The position numbers and the translations under genes are program-made. The notes under the pieces were generated by a model. The model had not been told where the DNA came from, made no database searches, and saw only the letters and a list, made by a program, of their open reading frames with translations. Below are positions 1 through 5,941 of a stretch of 11,550 nucleotides of DNA, piece after piece. This DNA comes from Candidatus Peribacterales bacterium (GTDB lineage: Bacteria; Patescibacteriota; Gracilibacteria; Peribacterales; Peribacteraceae). Each line of letters begins with the position of its first letter. The stretch's first letter is position 1. The stretch is taken from positions 1-11,550 of the forward strand of contig JAKFXO010000122.1 of assembly GCA_021731345.1 (NCBI GenBank), read 5' to 3'.

Positions 1-187
1 GGGTGACACGGTGTACGAACCGTTTGCTGGCAGCGGCAGCACGTTGATGGCTTGCGAGCAGACGAAGCGTCGGTGCATCGCCATCGAACTGGATCCGCAT
101 TACTGCGAGGTGATCATCAGGCGATTTGAAAAACTCACAGGCATCGACGCAATCAAACTTCCTTCTTCCAAACATCATGGCACATAA
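1..187 (+). CDS. DNA amino-methyltransferase, C-terminal fragment (gene enters from the left edge)
   Basis: An open frame runs from base 2 to a TAA at 185-187, giving about 61 residues; the start lies outside the window. It begins with the S-adenosylmethionine-binding motif I region, YEPFAGSGSTLMAC, followed about 15 residues later by the acidic loop IELDPHYC and a helix ending IIRRFEKLTG. In N6-adenine/N4-cytosine methyltransferases of the class that carries the DPPY catalytic motif first, this F-x-G-x-G block and its helix form the C-terminal end of the protein, so only the tail is seen here. It would methylate an amino group of A or C in DNA. It overlaps the start of the terminase small-subunit gene by 11 bases. 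Orphan methyltransferases beside terminase genes are common in phages. Target sequence and partner nuclease cannot be judged. Confidence 0.85.
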   Translation, partial: GDTVYEPFAGSGSTLMACEQTKRRCIAIELDPHYCEVIIRRFEKLTGIDAIKLPSSKHHGT

Positions 188-650
188 GAAAGAATCTAAG
201 CGCGATTCTGCTGTTATCGAAGAACGCAAAGCTCGCGAGCAGGCTTCTCTGCTCGAACAGCTGAAGAAAATTCCAATTGTCTCCATCGCCTGTGAGAAAG
301 CAGGTATCGGTCGGGCAACCTATTACCGCTGGAAAAAAGAGGATGAAGATTTCGCAAAGATCGCAAATGAGGCACTTGCCGAAGGCACGCAACTTGTAAG
401 CGACATGGCCGAGTCCCAACTCCTTGGAGCGATCCGTGAGGGGAACTTGGGTGCGGTCATGTACTGGCTGAAGCACAGAAATCCGCACTACAACAACAAG
501 CTTGAAGTAACGACCAGATTGAAAAATACCGACGAAGAACTTACTCCTGAGCAAGAGACCGCAATAAGCGAAGCTCTGCGGCTGGCCTCTTTTACCGGTG
601 AAGAATCCGTTTCTGCTGCCCCTTCTTCAGACTATGAAAAAATATCCTAA
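177..650 (+). CDS. Terminase small subunit-like HTH protein
   Basis: A 157-residue protein starting at the ATG at 177, which overlaps the methyltransferase stop. An in-frame TTG at 126 would add 17 residues but lies deep inside the upstream gene. A charged N-terminus is followed by a helix-turn-helix around residues 25-60, containing ACEKAGIGRATYYRWKKEDE, the type seen in phBC6A51-like terminase small subunits. A second helical part (QLLGAIREGNLGAVMYWLKH) resembles the oligomerisation segment of these proteins, and the C-terminus is acidic. In tailed phages this subunit recognises the packaging site and loads the large subunit. The identification rests mainly on the HTH and on the terminase large-subunit gene that follows and overlaps it. 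No Shine-Dalgarno sequence precedes the start. Confidence 0.8.
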   Translation: MAHKKESKRDSAVIEERKAREQASLLEQLKKIPIVSIACEKAGIGRATYYRWKKEDEDFAKIANEALAEGTQLVSDMAESQLLGAIREGNLGAVMYWLKHRNPHYNNKLEVTTRLKNTDEELTPEQETAISEALRLASFTGEESVSAAPSSDYEKIS

Positions 651-2133
651 CAAAATTGGGGCTGATGAACTGCGTAAGAAAATGCTGAAAGATCGCGTGT
701 TCCGTAAACAGACGGTGAGAGCGAGCCATTACTGGTTTTTTCATTTTTACTTCTCACATTATGTGAAATACATAACCGCGCCGTTTCAGAAAGAAATGTT
801 TTCGATGACCGAAAATACGGAACATAAAACAATCGTAATTACTGCGTTCCGAGGATCCGCGAAATCGACCATCATGAACCTTTCGTATGTCCTGTGGTCG
901 ATTCTCGGCACACCACAGAAAAAATTCATCATTCTTGTCGGTCAAACACAGGCACAGGCAAGGCAGCATCTAAAAAATATCAAAGATGAATTGGAAAGCA
1001 ATAAAATTCTCAAGGCCGATCTTTGGCCATTTCATGAAGAAGATGATGAATGGAGAAACTCCTGTCTTGTGATCAGCAGCTACAACGCGAAAATCATGGC
1101 CGTAAGCATCGACCAATCGGTTCGTGGACTACGTCATGGCCCCCACCGCCCGGATCTCATTATCTGTGATGACATCGAAGACCTTCAATCGGCAAAAACA
1201 AAGGATGGGCGGGATAAGACGTACGAATGGGTGAAAAGTGAGCTGATGTCTGCGGGTGATACGACGACCCGCACGGTGTTCATCGGGAACCTGCTTCATG
1301 AGGACTGTCTCCTGAAAAGGCTGCAAAAAGAATTTTTGTCAGGGGGATTACGGGGAATTTACAGGGAATATCCATTGGTCACGGAAGACGGAGTTTGCCT
1401 CTGGCCGGGAAAGTATCCGACAGAGGAAGCAATTGAAGCTGAACGACAGCGCATCGGCAGCGACAGTGCATGGTATCGGGAATATCTGCTGCGGATTTTG
1501 GCGGACGTCGACCGAGTCATTCATTCCGGCTGGATCCGATACTACGATGAATTCCCGACGGAAGACGATGAGATAGATTTCCGGTACGCAGCCACAGGCA
1601 TCGACCTTGCAATTTCGCAGAGTGAAAGCGCGGATTTCACCACGATGGTTTCGGCAAAGGTGTACCGCGAGGATGGCAGGGCGCTCATTTACATTCTCCC
1701 TAATCCGGTGAATGAACATCTGACTTCACTGGAAACATTGGATCGGGCAAAGGAGGTTTCCGTGGCAGTTGGTGGTGGCGAGAGAACGCAGCTGTGCGTG
1801 GAGGAAGTCGGCTATCAGGGGATGATGATCGAGATGCTCGATAAAGACGGTTACGATGTAAAAGGAATGAAAGTGAAGAATCAGGACAAACGCGCCCGAC
1901 TCGCGCTGACTTCCCATCTCCTGCAATCGGGACGTGTACTTTTCCCCAGGTACGGCTGTGAAGACCTCATCAATCAATTGGTTAACTTTGGTATCGAAAC
2001 ACACGATGATCTTGCCGACGCTTTTGCCATCCTCCTTGCATACGTTATGGAGGAGGGGGTCGGCTCGAGCATGGGCATGATTTGGATCGGAGGAAACGAG
2101 GGGCGAAGGAACATCCTCGATATGCAATTCTGA
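634..2133 (+). CDS. terL: Phage terminase large subunit (packaging ATPase and nuclease)
   Basis: This protein pumps phage DNA into the prohead with ATP and cuts the concatemer. The ATG at 634 gives 499 residues and overlaps the small-subunit gene by 17 bases; an in-frame GTG at 598 is possible. The ATPase half has a P-loop, FRGSAKST, with Lys77, and a Walker B, DLIICDDIED, with Asp179/Asp180. The nuclease half has the RNase H-like order of acids: GIDLAIS (Asp324), then EEVGYQG, then THDDLADAF (Asp458, Asp459, Asp462). All key residues are present and the length is normal, so the gene looks intact. A portal gene would normally follow; a recombinase follows here instead. This suggests the rest of the structural module is to the left (prophage opened near this point) or is lost. 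Confidence 0.92.
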   Translation: MKKYPNKIGADELRKKMLKDRVFRKQTVRASHYWFFHFYFSHYVKYITAPFQKEMFSMTENTEHKTIVITAFRGSAKSTIMNLSYVLWSILGTPQKKFIILVGQTQAQARQHLKNIKDELESNKILKADLWPFHEEDDEWRNSCLVISSYNAKIMAVSIDQSVRGLRHGPHRPDLIICDDIEDLQSAKTKDGRDKTYEWVKSELMSAGDTTTRTVFIGNLLHEDCLLKRLQKEFLSGGLRGIYREYPLVTEDGVCLWPGKYPTEEAIEAERQRIGSDSAWYREYLLRILADVDRVIHSGWIRYYDEFPTEDDEIDFRYAATGIDLAISQSESADFTTMVSAKVYREDGRALIYILPNPVNEHLTSLETLDRAKEVSVAVGGGERTQLCVEEVGYQGMMIEMLDKDGYDVKGMKVKNQDKRARLALTSHLLQSGRVLFPRYGCEDLINQLVNFGIETHDDLADAFAILLAYVMEEGVGSSMGMIWIGGNEGRRNILDMQF

Positions 2134-2159
2134 TCTATTTCGCAGGTTCAGGGGGTTTG

Positions 2160-2191
2160 AGGCTAGGGCAGACGGGTCTTTCGCCTAGCCT
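2160..2191. repeat. Inverted repeat downstream of terL
   Basis: AGGCTAGG at 2160-2167 pairs perfectly with CCTAGCCT at 2184-2191 across a 16-base loop that itself holds a short AGA/TCT pairing. There is no T-run on either side, so a simple intrinsic terminator is not well supported. It lies in the 113-base gap between terL and the recombinase start. It could be an RNA hairpin ending or attenuating terL transcription, or part of a recombinase site. Confidence 0.5.
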
Positions 2192-2194
2192 TTG

Positions 2195-2239
2195 AAAGGG
2201 GGTAGCGCCATTGATGTAGGTGCTTACTTCTCCCCCTTT
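2195..2239. repeat. G/C-run inverted repeat just before the recombinase start
   Basis: AAAGGGGG at 2195-2202 is complementary to CCCCCTTT at 2232-2239, separated by 29 bases and ending 7 bases before the ATG at 2247. In the transcript this stem would lie where a ribosome has to load, so it may damp recombinase translation. That role is an inference from position only. Confidence 0.45.
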
Positions 2240-2246
2240 TCATCCT

Positions 2247-3635
2247 ATGAGTACCGCAACACCGAGCCGCAAGGCTCCCTTCATACCCACGTTCGGCAAC
2301 GCACGCATCAGTGCTCCTGCCGAAAAAATCATCATCAATCCTCGGTACTGTCTCTACGCCCGAAAATCGAGCGAAGAAGATGAAAGACAAGCACTCAGTA
2401 TTGATTCACAGGTCAAAGAGATGCTTGCGGTTGCGAAGCGGGAGAATCTTGAGATCGTCGAAATCCGACGGGAGAGTCATAGCGCAAAAGCTTCGGGTGC
2501 GCGGCCGGTTTTCAAACAACTCCTCGAAGATGTTCGCAGAGGAGGATTCACGGGAATCCTGACCTGGGCACCGGATAGGCTCTCCAGAAACGCCGGAGAC
2601 TTAGGATCGGTCGTCGATCTTATGGATCAGGGTTTCCTCATCGACATCCGAACGCACGGACAACGATTCACAAATAACCCGAACGAGAAATTTCTCCTCA
2701 TGATCCTCTGCTCCCAAGCGAAGCTGGAAAACGATAATCGCGGACTCAACGTGAAACGCGGACAGAAAACACGAGTGGAGATGGGTTACCGTCCGTGCCT
2801 CGTACCACTCGGCTATCTGCTGGATAAGCAGTCGGGGTTGGGCAGAGGCAAGGTCGTCATCGATCCCATACGTGGAGTAATCATCAGGCAGATGTTCGAG
2901 CATGCCGCGTACCAAGGGGCAAGCGGACGGGTGCTCCAGCAATGGCTCAAAGAGGTGGATTTTACGACGCGAAAGGGCAAGCGCATCACCCTGAGCATGA
3001 TTTACCGGATGCTGCGCCAACACTTCTATACCGGAAAGTTCGAGTATCCGCAGGGAAGCGGCAACTTCTACAAAGGCGATTACGAACCGCTGATACCACA
3101 AGATCTCTTTGATGAAGTGCAGAAGCTGCTCGATATGGGACCGAAACGCGAGTGGGGCTCAAAAATGGATAACTTCCACTTCACACGGATGTTTGTCTGC
3201 GGCGGCTGCGGATCGGGGATTACAGCCGAGGAAAAGCACAAACCGCTCAAGGATGGCAGCGTGCGAAAGTACATCTACTATCGCTGTACGCATTCACACA
3301 ATCTCCGCTGCAAGGAGGCATCCATCCGCGAGGAAGAACTCATCGACCAACTCTCGGAGATCATCGATACCATCGACCTCGACGAACTTGGCATGCGCAT
3401 GAAGCTTGAGGAAGAAGTCACCCGCTACCAGAAGTTCACATCTGGGGTCTTCGGGCAACAGGCAGAACCTACGATGCTTGGAGTCGATGTCCGACTGTAC
3501 GCGAAGTATATCCTTCGTGAAGGAACGAAGGATGAAAAGCACGAGCTGCTCTCCTGCCTTAAGAGCAAGATGATATTGAAGGACGGAGCGATTCACCTCG
3601 AACAGAAAACGAAGAAAAGAAAATCTAAAGCGTAG
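2247..3635 (+). CDS. Large serine recombinase (site-specific integrase)
   Basis: The ATG at 2247 gives 462 residues; an in-frame GTG at 2220 lies inside an inverted repeat and adds no recognisable sequence. The N-terminal resolvase domain has YARKSSEED with the presumed nucleophile Ser41, the SIDSQ helix start, and APDRLSRN (Asp110, Arg111). The middle is the recombinase domain (GYRPCLVPLGYL, then a Y-x-G-x-F-E-Y element). A zinc ribbon follows with Cys318, Cys321, Cys347 and Cys355. The C-terminal tail is short and basic, and the coiled-coil is modest. Enzymes of this class join attP and attB through a covalent serine-DNA link, one way unless a directionality factor is present. The HTH gene converging on its 3' end could be that factor. 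Length and catalytic residues look intact. Confidence 0.93.
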   Translation: MSTATPSRKAPFIPTFGNARISAPAEKIIINPRYCLYARKSSEEDERQALSIDSQVKEMLAVAKRENLEIVEIRRESHSAKASGARPVFKQLLEDVRRGGFTGILTWAPDRLSRNAGDLGSVVDLMDQGFLIDIRTHGQRFTNNPNEKFLLMILCSQAKLENDNRGLNVKRGQKTRVEMGYRPCLVPLGYLLDKQSGLGRGKVVIDPIRGVIIRQMFEHAAYQGASGRVLQQWLKEVDFTTRKGKRITLSMIYRMLRQHFYTGKFEYPQGSGNFYKGDYEPLIPQDLFDEVQKLLDMGPKREWGSKMDNFHFTRMFVCGGCGSGITAEEKHKPLKDGSVRKYIYYRCTHSHNLRCKEASIREEELIDQLSEIIDTIDLDELGMRMKLEEEVTRYQKFTSGVFGQQAEPTMLGVDVRLYAKYILREGTKDEKHELLSCLKSKMILKDGAIHLEQKTKKRKSKA

Positions 3636-3842
3636 TTATCGCTTGATTCGCGGATCTTTCTTCGCACGCTTCTCGCGGTCTTTCTTGAAAGCCAAAACAT
3701 CGCTTTCAAGAAATATTTTACCTGCAGATGTCTGCTGACAGGCAAGGCGGCCTTCTTTCACGAGCCTATTGATGTACTGACGGGAAACATCGAGCAGTTC
3801 GGAAACATCGCCGATACCCATCATTTTTGAAGTGTTCTTCAT
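3636..3842 (-). CDS. Excisionase-like small HTH DNA-binding protein
   Basis: 68 residues from the ATG at 3842; a GTG at 3869 would add 9 residues but starts inside a palindromic region. The protein has a MerR/excisionase-type winged helix: DVSELLDVSRQYINRLVKEG, then a wing, SAGKIFLESDVLAFK, and a lysine/arginine-rich tail. Proteins of this family bend DNA as recombination directionality factors, or act as small repressors or antitoxins. No toxin gene is adjacent. Its stop codon directly abuts the recombinase stop (TAG at 3633-3635, then TTA at 3636-3638), a tight convergent pairing that favours a role tied to the recombinase. Repeats just upstream (3843-3876) are a candidate binding site. Confidence 0.7.
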   Translation of the reverse strand: MKNTSKMMGIGDVSELLDVSRQYINRLVKEGRLACQQTSAGKIFLESDVLAFKKDREKRAKKDPRIKR

Positions 3843-3876
3843 AGTTAGCGCTTGCGCTTGACTAAGCACGCTAACT
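3843..3876. promoter_or_regulatory. Operator-like palindrome upstream of the HTH gene
   Basis: AGTTAGCG at 3843-3850 and CGCTAACT at 3869-3876 form an 8-bp inverted repeat with an 18-base spacer. Inside it are the tandem GCGCTT copies at 3848-3853 and 3854-3859. TTGAC occurs at 3858-3862 and again at 3876-3880, 18 bases apart. The block begins immediately before the HTH gene start, so autoregulation or recombination-factor binding is a reasonable guess. I find no well-spaced -35/-10 pair in either direction. Confidence 0.45.
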
Positions 3877-3959
3877 TGACATGATGCCTATATGATAGTT
3901 GCACTTATGAAACCATTTGGTAATGTTTGCCATAACTTCAATTTCCTCCCTCCATACTT

Positions 3960-4583
3960 ATGTCTTCTCAGCAAACAGCAACAGTTCCACGAAAAATCAC
4001 CCTTGGCCTGATCATCGCATGGGTGCTCGGTGTCTTTATTCTTCTACCGGCTATTTCGATGCTTGCGAAACAACCTGCGCCTGGATTGGCGCTGCTTGCA
4101 GCTTCACTCATTCTTTTGCCACCAGCGATTGGATTCATTCAGAAAAAGGGCAACTTCCATTTGTCAGGAGGAGTGAAGTTCATCTTGGTAATCGTTCTGT
4201 TCGGTGTAGCAGTAGGCACAATGGATCGGACAAAGCTTCCGACAAGGGAGGAATCAGCACAGCCAACAAACACAGAACCGGCTGCAGCTCAGGCATCAGT
4301 TATGGCAAAATCTTATCAAGAAGTATTCGTGTTCAAGGGCAACGGAGCAAAGAAGTCAGAGCCGTTCACAATTACAGGAGACAAATTCAAGATTGCGTAT
4401 GATTGCAAAGGAAGTCTTTGCCAAGCATGGCTGAAGAAACCAGAAGGCGCATTTAGCTTCGAGATTATTATGAACAGCACAGAAGCAACCAAGGATGAAA
4501 GCATCTTCTATAAATCCGGCACATACTACATCGAGTCGAACTCCATCGGTTCATACACGATGAGTGTGCAGGATTATAAATAG
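3960..4583 (+). CDS. Small membrane protein with an external domain, function unknown
   Basis: I do not recognise a named family. The 207-residue protein has three predicted membrane helices at about residues 13-35, 42-60 and 72-88. A Ser/Thr/Pro/Ala-rich linker (about 92-115) follows, then a beta-rich C-terminal domain of about 90 residues. That domain has two cysteines six positions apart (Cys149, Cys154) and ends in alternating Tyr/Ser strands (SGTYYIESNS). With three helices the C-terminal domain would lie opposite the N-terminus, probably outside. A strong hairpin follows its stop. It stands alone between the HTH gene and the convergent unknown gene, so it may be a cargo gene, for example a surface or superinfection protein; that is a guess. 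No Shine-Dalgarno precedes the ATG. Confidence 0.75.
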   Translation: MSSQQTATVPRKITLGLIIAWVLGVFILLPAISMLAKQPAPGLALLAASLILLPPAIGFIQKKGNFHLSGGVKFILVIVLFGVAVGTMDRTKLPTREESAQPTNTEPAAAQASVMAKSYQEVFVFKGNGAKKSEPFTITGDKFKIAYDCKGSLCQAWLKKPEGAFSFEIIMNSTEATKDESIFYKSGTYYIESNSIGSYTMSVQDYK

Positions 4584-4603
4584 TCCACTGCATCATTAGG
4601 GTT

Positions 4604-4640
4604 TTCTTCTGCTCCAACCCTACTGGCTGGAGCAGAAGAA
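4604..4640. terminator. Bidirectional hairpin terminator between convergent genes
   Basis: A perfect 13-bp stem (4604-4616 with 4628-4640, TTCTTCTGCTCCA and its complement) encloses an 11-base loop. It sits 20 bases after the membrane-protein stop and 3 bases after the stop of the minus-strand gene. The U-tract is weak on both sides. A second pairing, TAGGGTT (4597-4603) with AACCCTA (4616-4622), overlaps and cannot fully coexist with the main stem. Confidence 0.7.
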
Positions 4641-4643
4641 GAT

Positions 4644-5246
4644 TTATGCCTTTGCAGTTACACTTACTTTTTTACTCAATTTATCAATATATGGCTTTAA
4701 GCCGGCAAAAACCCGCACTACATTCTGTAGCTGCGTGTAGTAGCCCACGTATTTGGATAACGCATAGAAAAAGGCAATATCTTCAGACTCTCCAGTTTCT
4801 TTTTTCATTCGGATTTTTCCTATATCTGAATGCAGAATTTCTCCATATAACAGATTTTCAATTACATCATTGGGGCTTAGCTTCTTCCCATTCACTACAT
4901 AGCCGATAGGCATTACCTGATTCAAATTATCGTTGGAAACATCCTTTAAGATTTCGATAGTTTTGAGAAAATTCTCTGCTTCGGGTACGCCCCGCTTTTT
5001 AAGTTTGTTGCAGATATTTTCTAATGACCCATAGAGTTTACCGAAAGACAAAGCGTCATTTTCCAATTCCGTTCTCCTCATAAGTAAGAAGAAATTTATT
5101 GCCTGAGATTTATCAGGATAGCCTTTCCACTTACTTGCAAAGCCAGGCATGGAAATATTATCTCCATCTGTGAATACATTTTCTTTTACCTCATCGCAGA
5201 TTTTTTCTGCTGCTTCGAGTCGAATATAGTCATCCGATTTTTCCAT
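4644..5246 (-). CDS. Unknown A+T-rich gene, likely second gene of the lexA operon
   Basis: I do not recognise this 200-residue protein. It is soluble (no signal peptide or membrane helix), predicted mostly helical and rich in Lys, Glu, Asn and Asp, with stretches such as FFLLMRRTELENDALSFGKL and AFFYALSKYVGYYTQLQNVV. Its DNA is visibly richer in A+T than the flanking genes, suggesting separate acquisition. The ATG at 5246 lies 20 bases downstream of the lexA stop on the same strand, with no promoter or terminator between, so it is probably co-transcribed with lexA. It ends at the hairpin at 4604-4640. If lexA represses itself, this gene would be induced with it. The function could be damage-related, regulatory, or an unrecognised part of the neighbouring defence module; the sequence does not decide. 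Confidence 0.75.
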   Translation of the reverse strand: MEKSDDYIRLEAAEKICDEVKENVFTDGDNISMPGFASKWKGYPDKSQAINFFLLMRRTELENDALSFGKLYGSLENICNKLKKRGVPEAENFLKTIEILKDVSNDNLNQVMPIGYVVNGKKLSPNDVIENLLYGEILHSDIGKIRMKKETGESEDIAFFYALSKYVGYYTQLQNVVRVFAGLKPYIDKLSKKVSVTAKA

Positions 5247-5266
5247 AAATTATGCATTGAGATTGC

Positions 5267-5866
5267 TTAATAATTACGAATAACTCCAACTAATTTTCCT
5301 CGCACAGAACCCTTCTTTACAACTGTTGGCTGGAAATCATCATTCTCAGGCATTAAAAGTAGTGATGATGGTTGATGAAAAATGCGTTTAAGTGTTGCAG
5401 CTTCAAAAGGAGGTTCTCCTATAGCCACTACGGCTATGTCGCCATCACTCACATCATCCTGTTTGCGGAGCAGAACAATATCTCCATCCACAATTCCAAC
5501 ATTTTTCATGCTCATACCACGAACTGTCAGCGCATAAAAATTCCCTCCATCTTTTAGCATCGACCTTGGTGCCTCAATGTATTCATCGCATTCTTCAAAA
5601 ATCGTGATCGGCTCTCCACCCGCGACTAGACCAAGTAAGGGAACTGTTTGGGTTTCAGTTCCTACAAGTTGCACCCCCCTGCTACGATTACTTTTTACGA
5701 GATATCCAAGTGTCTCCAGATGTTTCACATGGTAGTGAATGACACTCGGACTTAGATCGAGTATTTTCCCAGCTTCGGGATAGCTCGGCGCTCGCCCATG
5801 TTCTGAAATTTGCGAACGATAAAATTCGAGGATGCGCTGTTGAGATGACGTGAGGTTCTTGAGCAT
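5267..5866 (-). CDS. lexA: LexA-type self-cleaving repressor
   Basis: A 199-residue repressor of the LexA family (S24 peptidase). The N-terminal winged helix (about residues 1-65, ILEFYRSQISEHGRAPSYPE and SPSVIHYHVKHLETLGYL) fits the LexA DNA-binding domain. The C-terminal half has the scissile Ala-Gly in GLVAGGEPI, the nucleophile Ser in VRGMSMKNVGIVDGD and the general-base Lys in AATLKRIF, so RecA-stimulated self-cleavage should be possible. The ATG at 5866 gives the standard LexA length; the open frame continues to about 6268, but that extension is the antisense of the next gene. It diverges from the CD-NTase operon with overlapping promoters and has the unknown gene at 4644-5246 behind it. 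It may be the host SOS repressor or an element-borne repressor; I cannot tell which. No Shine-Dalgarno is seen. Confidence 0.92.
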   Translation of the reverse strand: MLKNLTSSQQRILEFYRSQISEHGRAPSYPEAGKILDLSPSVIHYHVKHLETLGYLVKSNRSRGVQLVGTETQTVPLLGLVAGGEPITIFEECDEYIEAPRSMLKDGGNFYALTVRGMSMKNVGIVDGDIVLLRKQDDVSDGDIAVVAIGEPPFEAATLKRIFHQPSSLLLMPENDDFQPTVVKKGSVRGKLVGVIRNY

Positions 5867-5867
5867 A

Positions 5868-5885
5868 AAATCGAATGAAATCGAA
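5868..5885. promoter_or_regulatory. Paired AAATCGAA direct repeat in the lexA leader (operator candidate)
   Basis: AAATCGAA occurs at 5868-5875 and again at 5878-5885, exactly 10 bases apart, about one helical turn. The pair lies between the predicted lexA transcription start and the lexA ATG. Neither the CTG-N10-CAG nor the GAAC-N4-GTTC form of the SOS box is evident here, so this repeat is an alternative LexA-binding candidate. Confidence 0.4.
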
Positions 5886-5890
5886 AGGTG

Positions 5891-5919
5891 TTGACAGTGT
5901 ACCTGAGGAAGACTAGCGT
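5891..5919 (+). promoter_or_regulatory. Possible promoter of the CD-NTase/4TM operon
   Basis: A perfect -35 TTGACA at 5891-5896 is followed, after exactly 17 bases, by TAGCGT at 5914-5919, a weak -10 (3 of 6). It overlaps the lexA -10 by one base, and its -10 ends where the lexA -35 begins. Initiation near 5926 would give a leader of about 16 bases to the ATG at 5942. A TATATT at 5956-5961 is a possible alternative -10 if translation starts at 6077. Confidence 0.4.
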
Positions 5920-5924
5920 GGCAA
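5896..5924 (-). promoter_or_regulatory. Predicted lexA promoter
   Basis: Read on the minus strand: -35 TTGCCA (5924-5919, 5 of 6 consensus), a 17-base spacer, then -10 TACACT (5901-5896, 4 of 6). Transcription would start near 5889, giving a leader of about 23 bases before the lexA ATG. The tRNA-Gln gene in this window has a -10 of identical sequence. Confidence 0.6.
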
Positions 5925-5941
5925 TGACTGCCCTGTAACGT

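Noticed and set aside
126..176. Upstream in-frame TTG start for the terminase small subunit
   Set aside because: It lies well inside the methyltransferase gene; the ATG at 177 overlaps that gene's end only slightly and begins a typical charged N-terminus.
1348..2127. Minus-strand frames inside terL
   Set aside because: Antisense shadows; terL keeps all catalytic motifs across this stretch.
2601..3101. Long minus-strand frame inside the serine recombinase
   Set aside because: Antisense shadow of an intact recombinase, with no recognisable domain of its own.
3876..3896. TTGACA (3876-3881) with TATGAT (3891-3896) as a promoter
   Set aside because: The spacing is only 9 bases, far too short, and no -10 lies at 16-18 bases.
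3917..4402. A 161-residue plus-strand frame overlapping the three-helix membrane protein
   Set aside because: Low-complexity, Ser/Arg/His-rich composition typical of an out-of-frame reading; the 3960-4583 frame has coherent membrane helices and ends just before a hairpin.
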